Shown: one piece after another, positions 1 through 10,795 of the stretch
How the letters are laid out: the number at the start of each line of letters is the position of its first letter
Position numbering within the stretch: the stretch's first letter is position 1
Assembly (NCBI GenBank): GCA_964016985.1
Contig: OZ024830.1
Coordinates: 79,249,852 to 79,313,851, forward strand
Length of the DNA: 64,000 nucleotides
Source of the DNA: Anodontia alba
Lineage: Eukaryota; Mollusca; Bivalvia; Lucinida; Lucinidae
Reading direction: 5' to 3'
Made by a program: the position numbers and the translations under genes
The notes under the pieces: generated by a model
The model's database searches: none
What the model was told of the DNA's origin: nothing
Seen by the model: the letters and a program-made list of their open reading frames with translations, nothing else

Positions 1-23
1 CTTTATGTACAACATTTATTTTC

Positions 24-299
24 ATTAGGTGTAAAAAAATAGCTGTGTTTCCGCTAACTCGACCGACCCTGTTTCAAACTCCCGACTCTGCTTTTTTTTA
101 TTAATAAAAATGCAAAATAGAAAAGTAAAGCACCGACTCTTACCAAAATACCTGTATTTTCATTACATTACAGGCCCGATCCTGTTCTTTTCTGGAGAAA
201 AAAATAGAAAAATAAAAACAGTTTCTCCTATCTACCGACCAAAGTTCTTTTCAGCATGTTAGTGGAAACAAAGCTAGCTATTTTTTTACGCCTTACAAT
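24..299. mobile_element. Foldback MITE, family F6
   Basis: About 275 bp bounded by inverted ends: the left reads ATTAGGTGTAAAAAAATAGC and the right is its diverged complement, ending TTTTTTTACGCCTTA. The interior repeats the phrases CCGACCCTGTT and CCGACTCTGC. A second copy lies at 4326-4541, which identifies it as a dispersed repeat. No coding capacity is visible and the superfamily is not assigned. Confidence 0.6.
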
Positions 300-340
300 T
301 ATTTGGTTACCTTGGCATTCTTGCTAGTGCAGCTGTATCG

Positions 341-868
341 CACACCCGGGCATTGTTCAACTTGTACGCTGTCGGAGTATTATTGAGCAATAAATTGACC
401 TGTTCCGGTAGACAAGTTGACTGTATGTAAACAAACACATGAGGCGAAGGTTATTACGTTTACCATAAGTTTATGTTTTCATTTTTTATTTTCTTATTTT
501 AGAAAATCGGAAAATGTCATATGCTGTGACAATGTATGGAGATAATCCTGACACAAGGACCATAGAAAAAAATCGGAGGATTTCTGCAGATATTTTTTGA
601 CGTAAAAAAAAGTCATGGCTTGAACATGCCTTACCGTGATTCAAACTATCCACGAAAGGCAATTTAAATCTTTTCTCCAGGACATTAGCAACTCAAATTC
701 AAGTCCATGTGAAAATAAGTCAATTTATTTCACTTTTGCTTAAACGAAGTGATTAGCTTCCGATACATTGTGTACACATAGACAGTTTTTATGTGTACCA
801 TTTGACCGGGAGCGTACAATTTAACTAAATTTACTGTGGAATTTACTGTGCAATCGAGTACATTTTCG

Positions 869-904
<36 letters not shown>

Positions 905-1537
905 CAAGAAAATTCGCCTGTTCTTAACATTTTGACACCGTCGATAGCTTTGGTTATTTATTTGTAACCTATTTTTCCTAATTCATCATTCAATTCCTAT
1001 TTTAGAACTTTAGTACATGTCAAATACTTTGAAAACTGGAGCACCCCTTATATAATTTACATTAGCTAAATTGTACGCCGCAAGTCAACTGGTACGCATC
1101 AAAGTTTTTTTTAACCAGTATCTGAAAAATGAAACATCTCGTTTTTCATAAACATATTTGAAAGGCGTGCAATATACAATGGTTTTATACCTACTTGTGT
1201 CATCTCACTAAAATGTCATGAAATGAACAGCAACTGCATCATTTGCCTCGGTGCTTACTGTTCAGTGCATGATGTTTGGTCGCCAAAAACGATGTCTTGA
1301 GAAATCTACGGAGGATTCCGTTAAAACAAGTGTTATAACAGTCTTGAACTTTTATCACAGCAAATGACATTCTCCGATTCCTAGTAAAATACAAAATAAG
1401 TGAATAAACTCACATTTTATCCAGCTAATCAGCACTCTGGGGAGTTGTTTACACACGTCAATAGGTCCACCGGAACAGGTCAACTTATTTCTTTATAGTG
1501 CACCTTCGGAGTACAAGTTGACCGATTCCCGGGTGTG
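341..1537. mobile_element. Non-autonomous DNA transposon with ~97-bp TIRs and 5-bp TSD
   Basis: The left end, starting CACACCCGGG at 341, is matched by the complement of the right end at 1440-1537 over roughly 95 bp with mismatches. Shared blocks include TCAACTTGTAC, TTGACCTGTTCCGGT and TGTAAACAA. TATCG directly flanks both sides (336-340 and 1538-1542), which fits a 5-bp target-site duplication. The 1-kb interior has no long ORF and carries a poly-A run at 869-902. A 5-bp duplication and CAC start are compatible with Transib, but the rest of the terminus does not clearly match, so the superfamily is left open. Confidence 0.7.
869..902. repeat. Poly-A run, 34 bp
   Basis: Uninterrupted A tract inside the inverted-repeat element 341-1537. 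The short minus-strand frame across it (poly-Phe) is a low-complexity artefact. Confidence 0.95.
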
Positions 1538-1659
1538 TATCGGTGCTTTTTGTCAAAGACAATGCTTACACTCATAAAAGTAATAATCCACAATCGACCA
1601 CATCGGCCAAAATCTACGTTACTTGCCGCTAGTCCAGCAGTTTTTAGACATATCTATAT

Positions 1660-1790
1660 TTAGTAAAATAGATTTTGTGGCGCTTGTCTTGTCATTATTC
1701 GTTCCTCATCTCTCCTTCTTTTGGTACCTCTGGAAGGCTGTGTTTCGTGATTGTTGCATTCCATGGGTATCTTTTTTTATGCCTTTGTCC
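1660..1790 (+). mobile_element. 3'-end fragment of retroelement subfamily B
   Basis: Contains GTTCCTCATCTCTCCTTCTT, then GGAAGGCTGTG, then GTTGCATTCCATGG in the same order and spacing as the 3' ends at 34930-35070 and 61100-61245. It is a short, diverged fragment with no coding sequence left. Confidence 0.45.
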
Positions 1791-1873
1791 TATGTTATAC
1801 TAAGGAGTTAAGATTTTTGAATATGTAGGGTACGTGAGTTAAGACAAGCCCGAGCAAATAGATAGAACCAGAG

Positions 1874-2007
1874 CATTACGACAACACGCCTATTCAAATA
1901 TATTGAACATATCACTACCAAAAACTGAAAGTTTTCATATACAAGTTCTGATATTTTTTCGTACTTCTGCTCAAAACATAGATTGTGGGTACTCGTTAGA
2001 ACCGCCT
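1874..2007 (-). mobile_element. Half copy of MITE family F1, broken at its centre
   Basis: Starts CATTACGACAACACGCCTAT and follows the F1 order as far as the central palindrome (GTACTCGTTAGAACCGCC at about 1990), where similarity stops. The other half is missing. Confidence 0.75.
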
Positions 2008-2060
2008 TGCCAAGGCGACATAAGTATATGTTGTTGTTTTGTATCTATATGATGCAGATG

Positions 2061-2126
2061 TATAATAATAATAATAATAATAATAATAATTGTTATTATT
2101 ATTATTGTTATTATTATTATTATTAT
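2061..2126. repeat. (AAT)n microsatellite running into (ATT)n
   Basis: About ten AAT units are followed directly by ATT units, so the two halves are complementary and could fold back on each other. Confidence 0.9.
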
Positions 2127-2757
2127 AAACGGGAACTATACTGGCCTTGTTATATTTCAACATTAAACATAACGCTTTTAAATTAAAGAATAATTATGTG
2201 ATTTAAGAAACGGGCGTCTTAGCCAGCGTACTGTACAGATATAAACAAATACGGAAAACAACAACAAGTTTAAGAAAATGTGCGTATTTGTTTATATAAG
2301 CCGTCCCGCGAGAAAAGGCATATTTGTCCACATGTTTGAAGTAGAATCCAATTCAGCCTGCATGGGTTGGTCCTCCAGCTAAATGATTATTTCATCCTAA
2401 ATCTCTATCGTATGATGGTTGTTGCATGATCACGTACGTCTGGTTGGACCCACCGTGGAACTGCGTATATTTTACCCTAACGTAATCTGCTACTTATTCC
2501 TACTTTGTTTCCTCACAGTTTTGTGTTCTTGTAGTGGGTCATTATTGGGTCAAGATGCCGAAATTAACCAAACACTAAATTGTAATTTGTTACTAAACCA
2601 CATTTGATATTGAGGTTATGTATATATAAAACTAGTACATGTATAAGCGACCCTGGTATACGTCCACATTTGACACGCAGCCAATTTTACTATTGATCAA
2701 TCCAAAGACTGTTATTCGTTTGTGATTCCCCTCCCTTTGTTTCTTCGGTAAATGTAC

Positions 2758-2792
<35 letters not shown>

Positions 2793-3637
2793 CATTTTTG
2801 TGCATTTAAACTTAAAATAAACGTTAAAATATACCAGCATGACAGAACTACATATAAGTATGAAGGAAATACCAGTTTGCTTGTGCTAGTCTACTCTACC
2901 TGAATGTTTTAAATAAACTCTAAAACATTTTTTTTCAAGTGTTTCTAAAAAAAAAAAAAACAATGAATGACGCTGAATATTGCAAAGTTTCAACATTCGA
3001 TCGCCGGTCGTCTTAGCGTACTTGCAATCAAAAGGAAAATCAGGGAAGTCGTCACTTTTAAGAATAGGAGATTCGTTTTCTTTTGCAATTACGCAACATA
3101 ACAGATACACATTATGACGAGAAGTATCATTTTGACCCCTCCCAGAAATCCCATTCGTGCATGCATGTACAGAAATAGAAAACAGACTATAGTTTGGTAG
3201 CTTAAATAATCAATTATTTGTGATGCTTTCAAAACTATAAAGAACATAAATATGTAGAGATATCAGCCACGAGATGTTCAAATAACAATCGTAGACATTT
3301 TTACATGTATGTTACATGTATGTACATCCTCTCTTTCCCGGTCCTGAACTCACTTCAATTTACTTCGCCTTTCAATCATTCACAAGTCTTTCAGTCTAAT
3401 CCTAAAGCCGTTTATTCATGCAGAAGGGCTTAGATTTCTTTTCTTAGACGTTTAAATGAGAAACTGTTAACACAACCTTCAACACCATTCATTGCTTGGG
3501 GAAATACTTTATTACGAATATCTAAGAATTCTGGATGAGCTTCATAATATCTTTCCTTTTCGTATCGTATAGGTCACTAATTGAGATTGTTGAATATAAT
3601 GAATTGCGATGTGTTTTGCATACTTATAAGCAAACTA
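2127..3637. other. No gene seen; AT-rich sequence
   Basis: Only short frames without recognisable protein signature occur here. A T31 run lies at 2762-2792 and an A14 tract near 2949. I see no repeat family that recurs elsewhere in the window. Confidence 0.5.
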
Positions 3638-4026
3638 CAGTCGAACCTCAATGGCTCGAACATCTTTGGGACCATGGAAATTCGTTCGAGACATGGGTAG
3701 TTCGAGCCACTGAGGGTTAATCATGGCACCAGTTCAGTAAGCAAATAGCGATAATTTAGGGAAATCTTTTCGCTTTTCTACACAGTGATTGTATGTTGAG
3801 TGTACTCATTAGACTCGCCGCGATGTGGCGATTCTAATGCATACACACAACATACGATGAGGCGATTCTAATGAGTACGCACAACATACAATTTCACGAT
3901 AAAATAAGATTTCCTTAAATATTTGTTTTCTTGAGCTATCGGAATAATTTCGTCGGGACTCAAAATCGAGTTCGAATTAGCCATGGTAAACGAGCCATCG
4001 GTGTTCGAGCCATCGAGGTTTGACTG
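3638..4026. mobile_element. Pogo/Tigger-like MITE, family F2, complete copy
   Basis: Begins CAGTCGAACCTCAATGGCTC and ends with the inverted counterpart (ATCGAGGTTTGACTG), flanked by TA on both sides. A TA target duplication with CAGT-type ends is typical of pogo/Tigger mariner-like MITEs. The centre carries the palindromic module TACTCATTAGA...TCTAATG. An extra half module at 3854-3892 suggests a local duplication at the palindrome. Confidence 0.75.
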
Positions 4027-4060
4027 TACGTTGTAACATATTGAAAGTTGTTGTTCCATA

Positions 4061-4307
4061 CAGTCGAACCGCAATAGCTCGAACACCGATGACTCGTTTA
4101 CCATGGCTAATTTGAACTCATTTTTGAGTCCCTACGAAATTCTTCCGCTGGCTCAATAAAAACAAATATTTAGGGAAATTTTCTTATTTTATCATGAAAT
4201 TATATGTTGTGTGTACTCATTAGAATCGCCTCATCATTAGAAACGCCTCAGCGAGGCGATTCTAATGAGTACACACAACATACAATTGTTGTGTAGAAAC
4301 TATAACT
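4061..4307. mobile_element. Truncated F2 MITE
   Basis: Starts CAGTCGAACCGCAATAGCTC next to TA, 35 bp after the previous F2 copy and in the opposite orientation relative to it. It runs through the central module (4203-4285) and then breaks off near 4307, where an F6 element follows. Confidence 0.65.
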
Positions 4308-4325
4308 TTCTATAAAATTATACTC

Positions 4326-4541
4326 ATTAGGCGTAAAAAAATGTAGCTGTGTTTCCGCTAACCCGACCGACCCTGTTTCAAACACCCGACTCTGCTTTTT
4401 TTTTATTAACAAAAATGCAAAATAGAAACGTAAAGCACCGACCCTTACCAAAATACCTGTATTTTCATTACATTACAGGCCCGACCCTGTTCTTTTCTGG
4501 AGAAAAAAAAAATAGAAAACTATAAACAGTTTCTCCCACTG
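4326..4541. mobile_element. Second copy of MITE F6, right end lost
   Basis: Near-identical to 24-232 (ATTAGGCGTAAAAAAATG, CCGACCCTGTTTC, TTACAGGCCCGACCCTGTTC). It is followed at 4545-4570 by a fragment like the F1 terminus (TATATAGGCATG...GTGATG), so this block is a mosaic of three families. Confidence 0.65.
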
Positions 4542-4594
4542 TTTATATTATATAGGCATGTATTCGTGATGTGTTTTCGCATTCACGCAGTTTG

Positions 4595-4725
4595 ATTAGT
4601 CTTTTCACCGGGCGTATTTTGGATAGCCACGGATGCAAAAGTGTTTTCATGGGGACAATGAAAAATCTGATCAGACTGCGTGGATGCGCAGGCTGATTTG
4701 AGATTTCAATGAACACACATGTCAG
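4595..4725. mobile_element. Fragment of foldback repeat F7 (GATCAGACTGCG arms)
   Basis: Contains TTTTCACCGGGCG, TTGGATAGCC and GATCAGACTGCG followed by GATGCGCAGGCTGATTTGAG, an ordered set of phrases found again at 5217-5432, 17330-17420, 58490-58720 and 60315-60545. Confidence 0.5.
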
Positions 4726-5216
4726 AAGGATCGTTTTTTGTCAGACTGTGGCTCATAAATTGTGGATTGTGTCTCTCGAAAATTACGAATCACTGGAGCT
4801 GAAATCATAGGAGGCGTTGAACACTTCTTATTTACTAGATTAGTCGGATATATGTTCCTACACAACAAACTCTGGGTTGATGTATATTGAATATCTGTCA
4901 GATTATGGCTCATGTGCTTGTTAATGAAACTGACAGAGCTGCTTTTATTAGCCTAGTAATGGTAATAGTGTTGATAAATTCGTGATACTATTTCATGTGA
5001 GCTTAATATTACAATTGGGCGAAATTACTGATAGCCTGCTATGTTCTAAACGATAAATATGTCGTATAACCTGGAGGGGCACGGTCATGGAATGCATCCC
5101 TGTACCTGTTCCGAATGAGTGTTGAAATACATAAAATGACATCACAAAACTGAATTTCACGAAAACAGACCGAATACAGCTGACAGAAGGAGGTTAAAGG
5201 GAGGATTAGAGAACTA

Positions 5217-5432
5217 GAGAAAACGTACCTTCTAACATGTGTGCCCAGCGAACATTCAAATCAACCTGCGCATCCGCGCAGTGATCAGAGTCTTCGTTGT
5301 CTTCATGAAGAAACTTTACATTCTTGGCTATGCAAAATGGTCCTAAGGAAGATTTTGGTCGGACAATGTAAATGGGCAGCCTGATCTGAATCTTCGCTGG
5401 ACGTACATGCCCGAAGGTATGTTGCGGCTTAC
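5217..5432. mobile_element. Foldback repeat F7
   Basis: Runs from GAGAAAACGTACCTTC through AACCTGCGCATCCGCGCAG and TTGGCTATGCAAAATG to CTTCGCTGGACGTACATG. The two arms are inverted copies of a GATCAGACTGCGC...GCAGGCTGATT motif. A minus-strand frame overlapping it is a by-product of the repeat. Confidence 0.6.
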
Positions 5433-5610
5433 CTCTATCTTGTGAAGAAGGTCCTAACATGAACTGCAAGACTATCAAAAATACAGATTGTACAAAAAGA
5501 AAGCAAAGTGTAAAGAAAGTGAAGATCACGGCCACAATGCTAACTAACTCCGCATTATTCAATGAATACAATTCGTTTAATGTCTATCTTACTGTAGATA
5601 TTGTTACCGT

Positions 5611-5813
5611 AGATGTCGGGCCATGAAGGTTCTGTTTGTAGTTTTCTTGTGTTCTGACTTAAGATCGCTATTTAGCTCTTCGATTTGTTTCATTACAGTG
5701 CTTTCGATATCATGTGTTACACTGTGATGTTTCTCTGATGAGGTAGACCCTTATGCGGACTGAACATATCAGAATTACGGGAGAGGTTTCGCGCGAATAA
5801 AACTGGTTTAAGT
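5611..5813 (+). mobile_element. Retroelement subfamily B, internal 3'-UTR fragment
   Basis: Shares TGTTTGTAGTTTTCTTGTGT, the GTTTCAC/GTTACACTGTGAT block and GGTTTCGCGCGA with the copies at 34652-35070 and 60690-61245, in the same order. Confidence 0.5.
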
Positions 5814-6394
5814 ACATTTCCTATGTATCTTCACTTATATGTTTCATAAGATTCTCTCAGTTTGAGAAAAACAGCGTGAATATTGGACCAGCAAAGCGTG
5901 CATTTTAATCTGAATAGATCTATAGGTTGCCAACATAATTATTAAAATCTCGTGCTCAGTTGCAACTTCCTAAAATCTTTAGGCAACATGTCATTTCAAG
6001 TATTCTTTCATACCATACACAAATGTTAAACAGATTCTAAAAGCAATGAGCAACAAACACATATGAAAATGAAAAAAAAAGGTGAAGTTTCCATCTTGCG
6101 CTGGGAAACAGTTTAGATGAGAAATGTATTTCAAGGTTTTAACATATCATTCGGCGCATCGAAAACGAAAAAGCATGTGGCTTTCCAACCGTCATTTTCA
6201 AATATTCATTTTTTTATTGTGATTACGTATCTTGTCATTCATGCCACTAAAATAACCAGGTTTACCATGTTATTGTTGCAAACATGTGGCACCATAAGTA
6301 GAGAGAAATAGGCACAAGTAATGCGGACCAATGCTTATGCGTTTCAATTCACAGATTTGTAATTATTGGATGATAATTTCTGATTATATATTAT
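5814..6394. other. No feature recognised
   Basis: Unique-looking AT-rich DNA with only short frames and no splice-bounded coding segment that I can recognise. Confidence 0.4.
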
Positions 6395-6518
6395 AGGGTT
6401 ATTGCACTGATATTGGTGAATGGTGCCCCGAGTTGTGATATCGAAGGACGCAACTTGCGAGCGTCCGTAGATATCCCCATGAAGGGACAATATCGACCAA
6501 TATTAGTGCAATAACCCT
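6395..6518. mobile_element. Small foldback MITE, 124 bp
   Basis: Ends AGGGTTATTGCACTGATATT and ACCAATATTAGTGCAATAAC plus CCT are inverted repeats of about 24 bp. A related half-end (GGGGTTAGTGCAATAACTCT) occurs at 54230-54251. Interior is non-coding. Confidence 0.7.
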
Positions 6519-7110
6519 TTTATTTTATAGCATTAAATATTGTAATCTCGTTTTGCTTCATATTCTGTAGTTTTGTGTAATTTGATGCTGCAAATAGCGC
6601 CTTCGGTAACAGTGCAGAACTGATATCATTTTTGCTCTAGTGCAATATCAACGTGGTATTAATTTTGCACTGTTGCTGTTTAGCAGCGAATCCAGTCGTC
6701 AAAAACAAATTGTTTGAGCAAACGTCAGTTGTGTTGCTTTACTTGCGACTGTCAAACTTTTAGAGTAATTTATATGATGGTTTGGTCCAGCGTGACGTCA
6801 TATTTCATGACGTCAAGTGAAAATGAAGTCAGTAAATTTGATGTCACACAACGTCAGAATATGTTAATGGTCGACAGACAAGCATTACTGATCTAAAGAA
6901 AGCGTGCGATTTTGATATTGCGTTCTGGTACTGAGAAATATAGGCATCATTGTTCCTCCTCGGATGTTTTCGTTTATTTCTAATCATTGAATATTTTAAG
7001 CTATATAATAATGTTACTTATTTGATACCTGCATTACCAAAGACAACATTATTTGTATGTATAATCTAGGATATTATTGCTGCGTGTTTGACTAACAATA
7101 ATTTAGTTTT
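6519..7110. other. No feature recognised
   Basis: AT-rich sequence with short frames only. No recurrent repeat noticed. Confidence 0.4.
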
Positions 7111-7392
7111 AATCACGAAACCATGCCTATAAAATTTAGACCCCCTAAAAACCCCACTTTTAAATGGTAAAACTGGGGTTTACAGGGGTAAACATTATTT
7201 TTCTTATTTCTGTTCAAAAACATAGATTGTGGGTACGCTTTAGAACCGCCTCGGCAAGGCGGTTCTAACGAGTACCCACAATCTGTGTTTTGAGCAGATA
7301 TATGGAAAATACCAGATTTTCTTATCTGAAAATTTTCATCTTTTTTGTGGTAAAATTGTCAGTATATTTGAATAGGCATGTTTTTTGTAATG
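7111..7392 (+). mobile_element. MITE F1, full-length
   Basis: Full F1 layout: left end (ATCACGAAACCATGCCTAT), a small hairpin of ACCCCACTTTTA against AAAACTGGGGTTT, the central palindrome around GTTAGAACCGCC (here GCTTTAGAACCGCC), and a right end TTTGAATAGGCATG...GTAATG. No coding sequence. Confidence 0.8.
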
Positions 7393-7689
7393 CATAAAAC
7401 TCGCTGCGTAACACCTGTGTATTTATGGTGACTGGACACATCTTGTAGATTGTTCATCATTTCCGCAAAGGGAGACCCATTTCAACTACCCGTTTGCTTT
7501 TCTGCACACCAGAGCCCTTTTGAAAATATATACTAGTCTAAAATGAATGATTTTTTGGTATTGTTTAACTTTGAGAGTAGCCCCTATTCCAGAAGGGGAC
7601 AAAACCATAATGACAGAGTTTTCTCCTCTACATGTAAAAGTTATCCTTTTGCCTTGAATCGTATTATACGCAACATGAGAAAAAGGCCC

Positions 7690-7860
7690 TTATTCCATAT
7701 ACAAACAGCGAAGGTCCAGATAAGCCTGTGCATCCATGCATACGGTCTGATTTGAAATTCTCTGTTTTCGACATATGTAACAGTATTGATTCCGTAACCG
7801 AACAAAAAGGAACAGGTCAGCCTGCGCAAATGCATAGAATTGCATTAGGGCCTTTTTCGT
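7690..7860. mobile_element. Diverged F7 foldback repeat
   Basis: Contains AGGTCCAGATAAGCCTGTGC and CAGGTCAGCCTGCGCAAATG, weak versions of the F7 arms. It is too decayed to set exact ends. Confidence 0.3.
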
Positions 7861-8228
7861 GCGTTGAACATAATATGTAAATTGTTCGATGGTGCAAAGC
7901 TGCGGACCAATCCTTTTGCGGTTAGCTAACATTTATCTCTGTTGTATATTAAATTGTTATTACTGGGGTCGCCCAGACAAGCCGCATATATAGGAGTTTA
8001 GCTAATTACACATCAAATACGGGATTTATACTGAACCCCAGAAGTAACAACCAAGACTGTTGACATAGTAGTCGTGCATCTGATAACGAATAGAATAGAA
8101 TGTTTATTATCCAATTATGGCCAGTTTAGGGTATACAATCGACGAGATCGTTTTCTTTCGCCCTCAAAGAAAGTATGCTTCAGCAAGTACGAGAATTCAT
8201 CAAGAAATGAAAGAAGCAGTTTATGCAT

Positions 8229-8599
8229 GTAAGGGACCAAGGGTGAAGTTAGTCGGCTGTTAAAGTGCTTTAATTCCCCGATGGTTTATTCTACTGACCG
8301 TTCAAAGGCAGTGGTCCCGGTGTTAGTCTTACTCTTTGTTGCTTTGTGTTGTTTTTTTCCGCCAGGCGATTTGTTTTAAGTCTTGTCTTGTGTTATTTTG
8401 TTCTTGTGTTTTTCAGTTCTTTGAGCATTGCGATTGCCTCGCTTAGGGAAGAAAGAGCTAATCTTAGTGCTTTTCGTACGTTTGTTCGATTTGCGCTTGT
8501 TTGGTTTTCTCTGTTTCCTCTTCCTCTTGGTGTCTGGGAAGGGCTGCGGCTTGTTATTGTGGCATTCCCTGGACTTTTCTCGCACCTTTTTTGATTGGT
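8229..8599 (+). mobile_element. 5'-truncated Penelope-like element A, 3' end only
   Basis: Reads GGGACCAAGGGTGAAGTTAG, GTGGTCCCGGTGTTAGTCTT, GGGAAGGGCTGCGGCTTG and finally GGCATTCCCTGGACTTTTCT, the same order as the 3' region of the reverse-transcriptase element at 18157-19885. It starts abruptly at the 5' side and ends at a T run, as expected for target-primed reverse transcription. Overlapping frames on both strands are not genes. Confidence 0.65.
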
Positions 8600-9450
8600 G
8601 CGTCTGGTTCTGGAGTAAGGTAGTTAGATTTGGAACCCCTAGGTGTTGTCAGGAAGAAAAGGAAAGCGTGCGGAAGCGCATAGCCAGATGTGTATCAATA
8701 TCTAGTGATCTGCTATAGCAAAATGATTGAAACAACTCGCAAGATAATAGTAACTGTCAACAAAGTCCGTGGCACCTATTATTTGTATACACGCCAGAGT
8801 TAAATCTGACAGATCGGAGTGAACCAAATCTCGGAAAATAACTGGAGTCACTTTGATCAGTTCCGTGAACCTTGATACATACAATGTTTGCCATCTTGTG
8901 CGACAAAACCATACAATTTCTAAAGCTAAACGACCCGCTAGCTTTTTGAAAAGCTAGTACTTGTGTATTGTTATGGAAATCAGTTTTTAACGACAAATAT
9001 GGCTGGTGTAAATATATTCTACTACATTAACTATGTTATAGAGGTTTTGAAGTTTCATATATATTTGTATTGACCCTAAATATTGAAACACATTAACTCT
9101 TAACTACCCTTGTCCCTAAGCTTGAACGACTTGTAGCTTTGTCTAAACTACTGCTAAATATTGAAAAAAACTGTGAAGACGCTGATCAGAAGCCACGACC
9201 TGTGGCGTCTACTTTGTGTGCACACGATCTCCTCAGGCCAGTCTTAAGACTCTTAAGGTACTTTACGGCTAGCATTTATTTTAATTTCAGTCCTCTGGGA
9301 AATGTAGCTTACTACCAAACTTCTAAACCATCCGTTTTTTAGTACAGCCTGCATTGTATGATGGTTGTGTATTGTCTCGCATTAATATGGAAACCGCTTT
9401 CTTAGAAACGTTTTTCAGGATTTGGACTTATTATACAGTAAAGCGATTTT
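8600..9450. other. Upstream flank or intron of the UNC93-like gene
   Basis: No repeat family recognised. An open + frame at 9130-9257 ends at an AAG|GTACTT donor-like site and is weakly reminiscent of the segment preceding the known exon in UNC93A proteins. I do not call it an exon. Confidence 0.3.
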
Positions 9451-9528
9451 ATGCAGTTTATTTCACTTTCCCGTTTAATGCAATCTAATATGCAGTTTAT
9501 TTCACTTTCCCGTTTAATGCAATCTAAT
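9451..9528. repeat. Perfect 2 x 39-bp tandem duplication
   Basis: The 39-bp unit starting ATGCAGTTTATTTCACTTTC at 9451 is repeated without change from 9490. It lies in presumed intron upstream of the UNC93-like exon. Identity of the two units suggests a recent event. Confidence 0.95.
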
Positions 9529-9670
9529 ATGGGCCGCGCCAAGCAAAAAAGTGCTTTCGAGCATGAGCAAAAGGTGCGGATTCACATCATCCTGCACATG
9601 CGCAAAGTCTCATCCGGGCATTTGCTCTCCATTGATGCATTCTATAGTGCCTAATGATTCTGTTAGTGGT

Positions 9671-9726
9671 CAGCAAAGGCCCTGATCAGACTGCGCGGAT
9701 GTGCAGGCTGATCAGGGCCTTTGCTG
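9671..9726. repeat. Hairpin with 18-bp perfect arms (F7 core)
   Basis: CAGCAAAGGCCCTGATCA and its exact complement enclose a 20-base loop that contains the F7 phrase GACTGCGCGGATGTGCAGGC. It sits about 220 bp before the splice acceptor of the UNC93-like exon. Confidence 0.85.
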
Positions 9727-9944
9727 CCCGCATATACCTGAGGACACGTTTTTGCATGGCGAGGGTCCATATAAGTGTCGGAGTATTGAATTTCCAAATA
9801 GCATTCTCTATAACGCCTAATAAAATCCATGAAGTTTGCCCTTGGAAACAAAGAACAAAAAAAAAGACCTTATTTTCAATTTCCACTCTTCATATCACAT
9901 TTCTTCACACATTTTACACTTTTATTTTTATTTTTCTTTTTCAG

Positions 9945-10212
9945 TCTTACGTGAATTGTACGATGGGCGTATACAGTCTAGGACCAATTCTTATGTGTTT
10001 TGGTGGTGTTAGCGCCCTGGCTTCGCTGGTGATTGGATGTATAGCTCAACACATAAAACGGTTTGCTTTTATAACGGCTGGTGCAACATTCAACGTTGGC
10101 CTTCTGATAGTTCTCTGGCTTTGGAAGCCAGCACCAAGCGATATTCCTAACTTTTTTGTCGTCGCTGCGTGTCTAGGCCTCTGTGACGCTATATGGCAGA
10201 CACAAACATACA
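9945..10212 (+). CDS. UNC93A-like protein, penultimate coding exon
   Basis: This exon codes for 89 residues plus one base. It starts SYVNCTMGVYSLGPILMCFG and ends DAIWQTQTY. The stretch matches the late transmembrane half of UNC93A-type members of the major facilitator superfamily, which have a conserved WQTQ motif just before the next helix. Three hydrophobic segments are visible: YSLGPILMCFGG to VIGCIA, FAFITAGATF to VLWLW, and IPNFFVVAACLGL. The acceptor is a pyrimidine tract ending TTTTTCAG|TCT and the donor is ACATACA|GTAAGTAT. The exon begins in phase 0 and ends in phase 1, which fits the exon at 16919. Known family members are polytopic membrane proteins. The transport or signalling role of this one cannot be told from sequence. 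Earlier exons must exist, but I could not place them. Confidence 0.85.
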
Positions 10213-10285
10213 GTAAGTATTAAAAGAACTCCAGCAAGCAACACATATCTTAAGGGGACTGAAAACACTGGGTACATTATCCAAC

Positions 10286-10567
10286 TATTACGAAAACACG
10301 CCTATTCAAATATATAGAACATTTCACCTCCAAAAACTGAAAATTTTCAGCTAAAAAAAATAAAAATTCTGATATTTTCATATTCTGCTCAAAATATAGA
10401 TTGTGGGTACTTGTTAGAACCGCCTCGCCGAGGCGGTTCTAACGAGTACACAATCTATGTTTTTGAGTAGAAATAAGAAATATAATGTATACCCCTGTAA
10501 ACCCCAGTTTTACTATATAAAATGGGGTTTAAGGGGGTCAAAATTATATAGGCATGTTTTTGTGATG
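10286..10567 (-). mobile_element. MITE F1, full-length
   Basis: Reverse-oriented F1: TATTACGAAAACACGCCTAT at the left, central palindrome GTTAGAACCGCCTC / GAGGCGGTTCTAAC at about 10410-10442, the AAAACCCC-type hairpin, and TATATAGGCATG...GTGATG at the right. It lies 74 bp after the splice donor. Confidence 0.85.
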
Positions 10568-10795
10568 ATGTTAACAAATGCGACCAATTTTTGTGCTTTC
10601 CTGCACAAAAAGTCCCTACTGCCGAAAAGGTCCACACTAAACGGAAAAGTGTGGCCCTCCCTTAAAATTGCACCAGTTCTCCTTAAAAGGCCTAGATAAG
10701 ACATATGCAGTCGTCTATTATGTTAACACACCTACGCAAAAAGTATACTTCTATGCCATCGTCTAGATTAGGCACCTTTTAACCACAATACGTTA

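Noticed and set aside
5206..5571. 121-codon minus-strand frame
   Set aside because: About 220 bp of it is repeat F7. The rest has no signature.
8346..8718. Overlapping frames on both strands
   Set aside because: They are translations of the element A 3' untranslated region. The same frames reappear in the other copies with stops.
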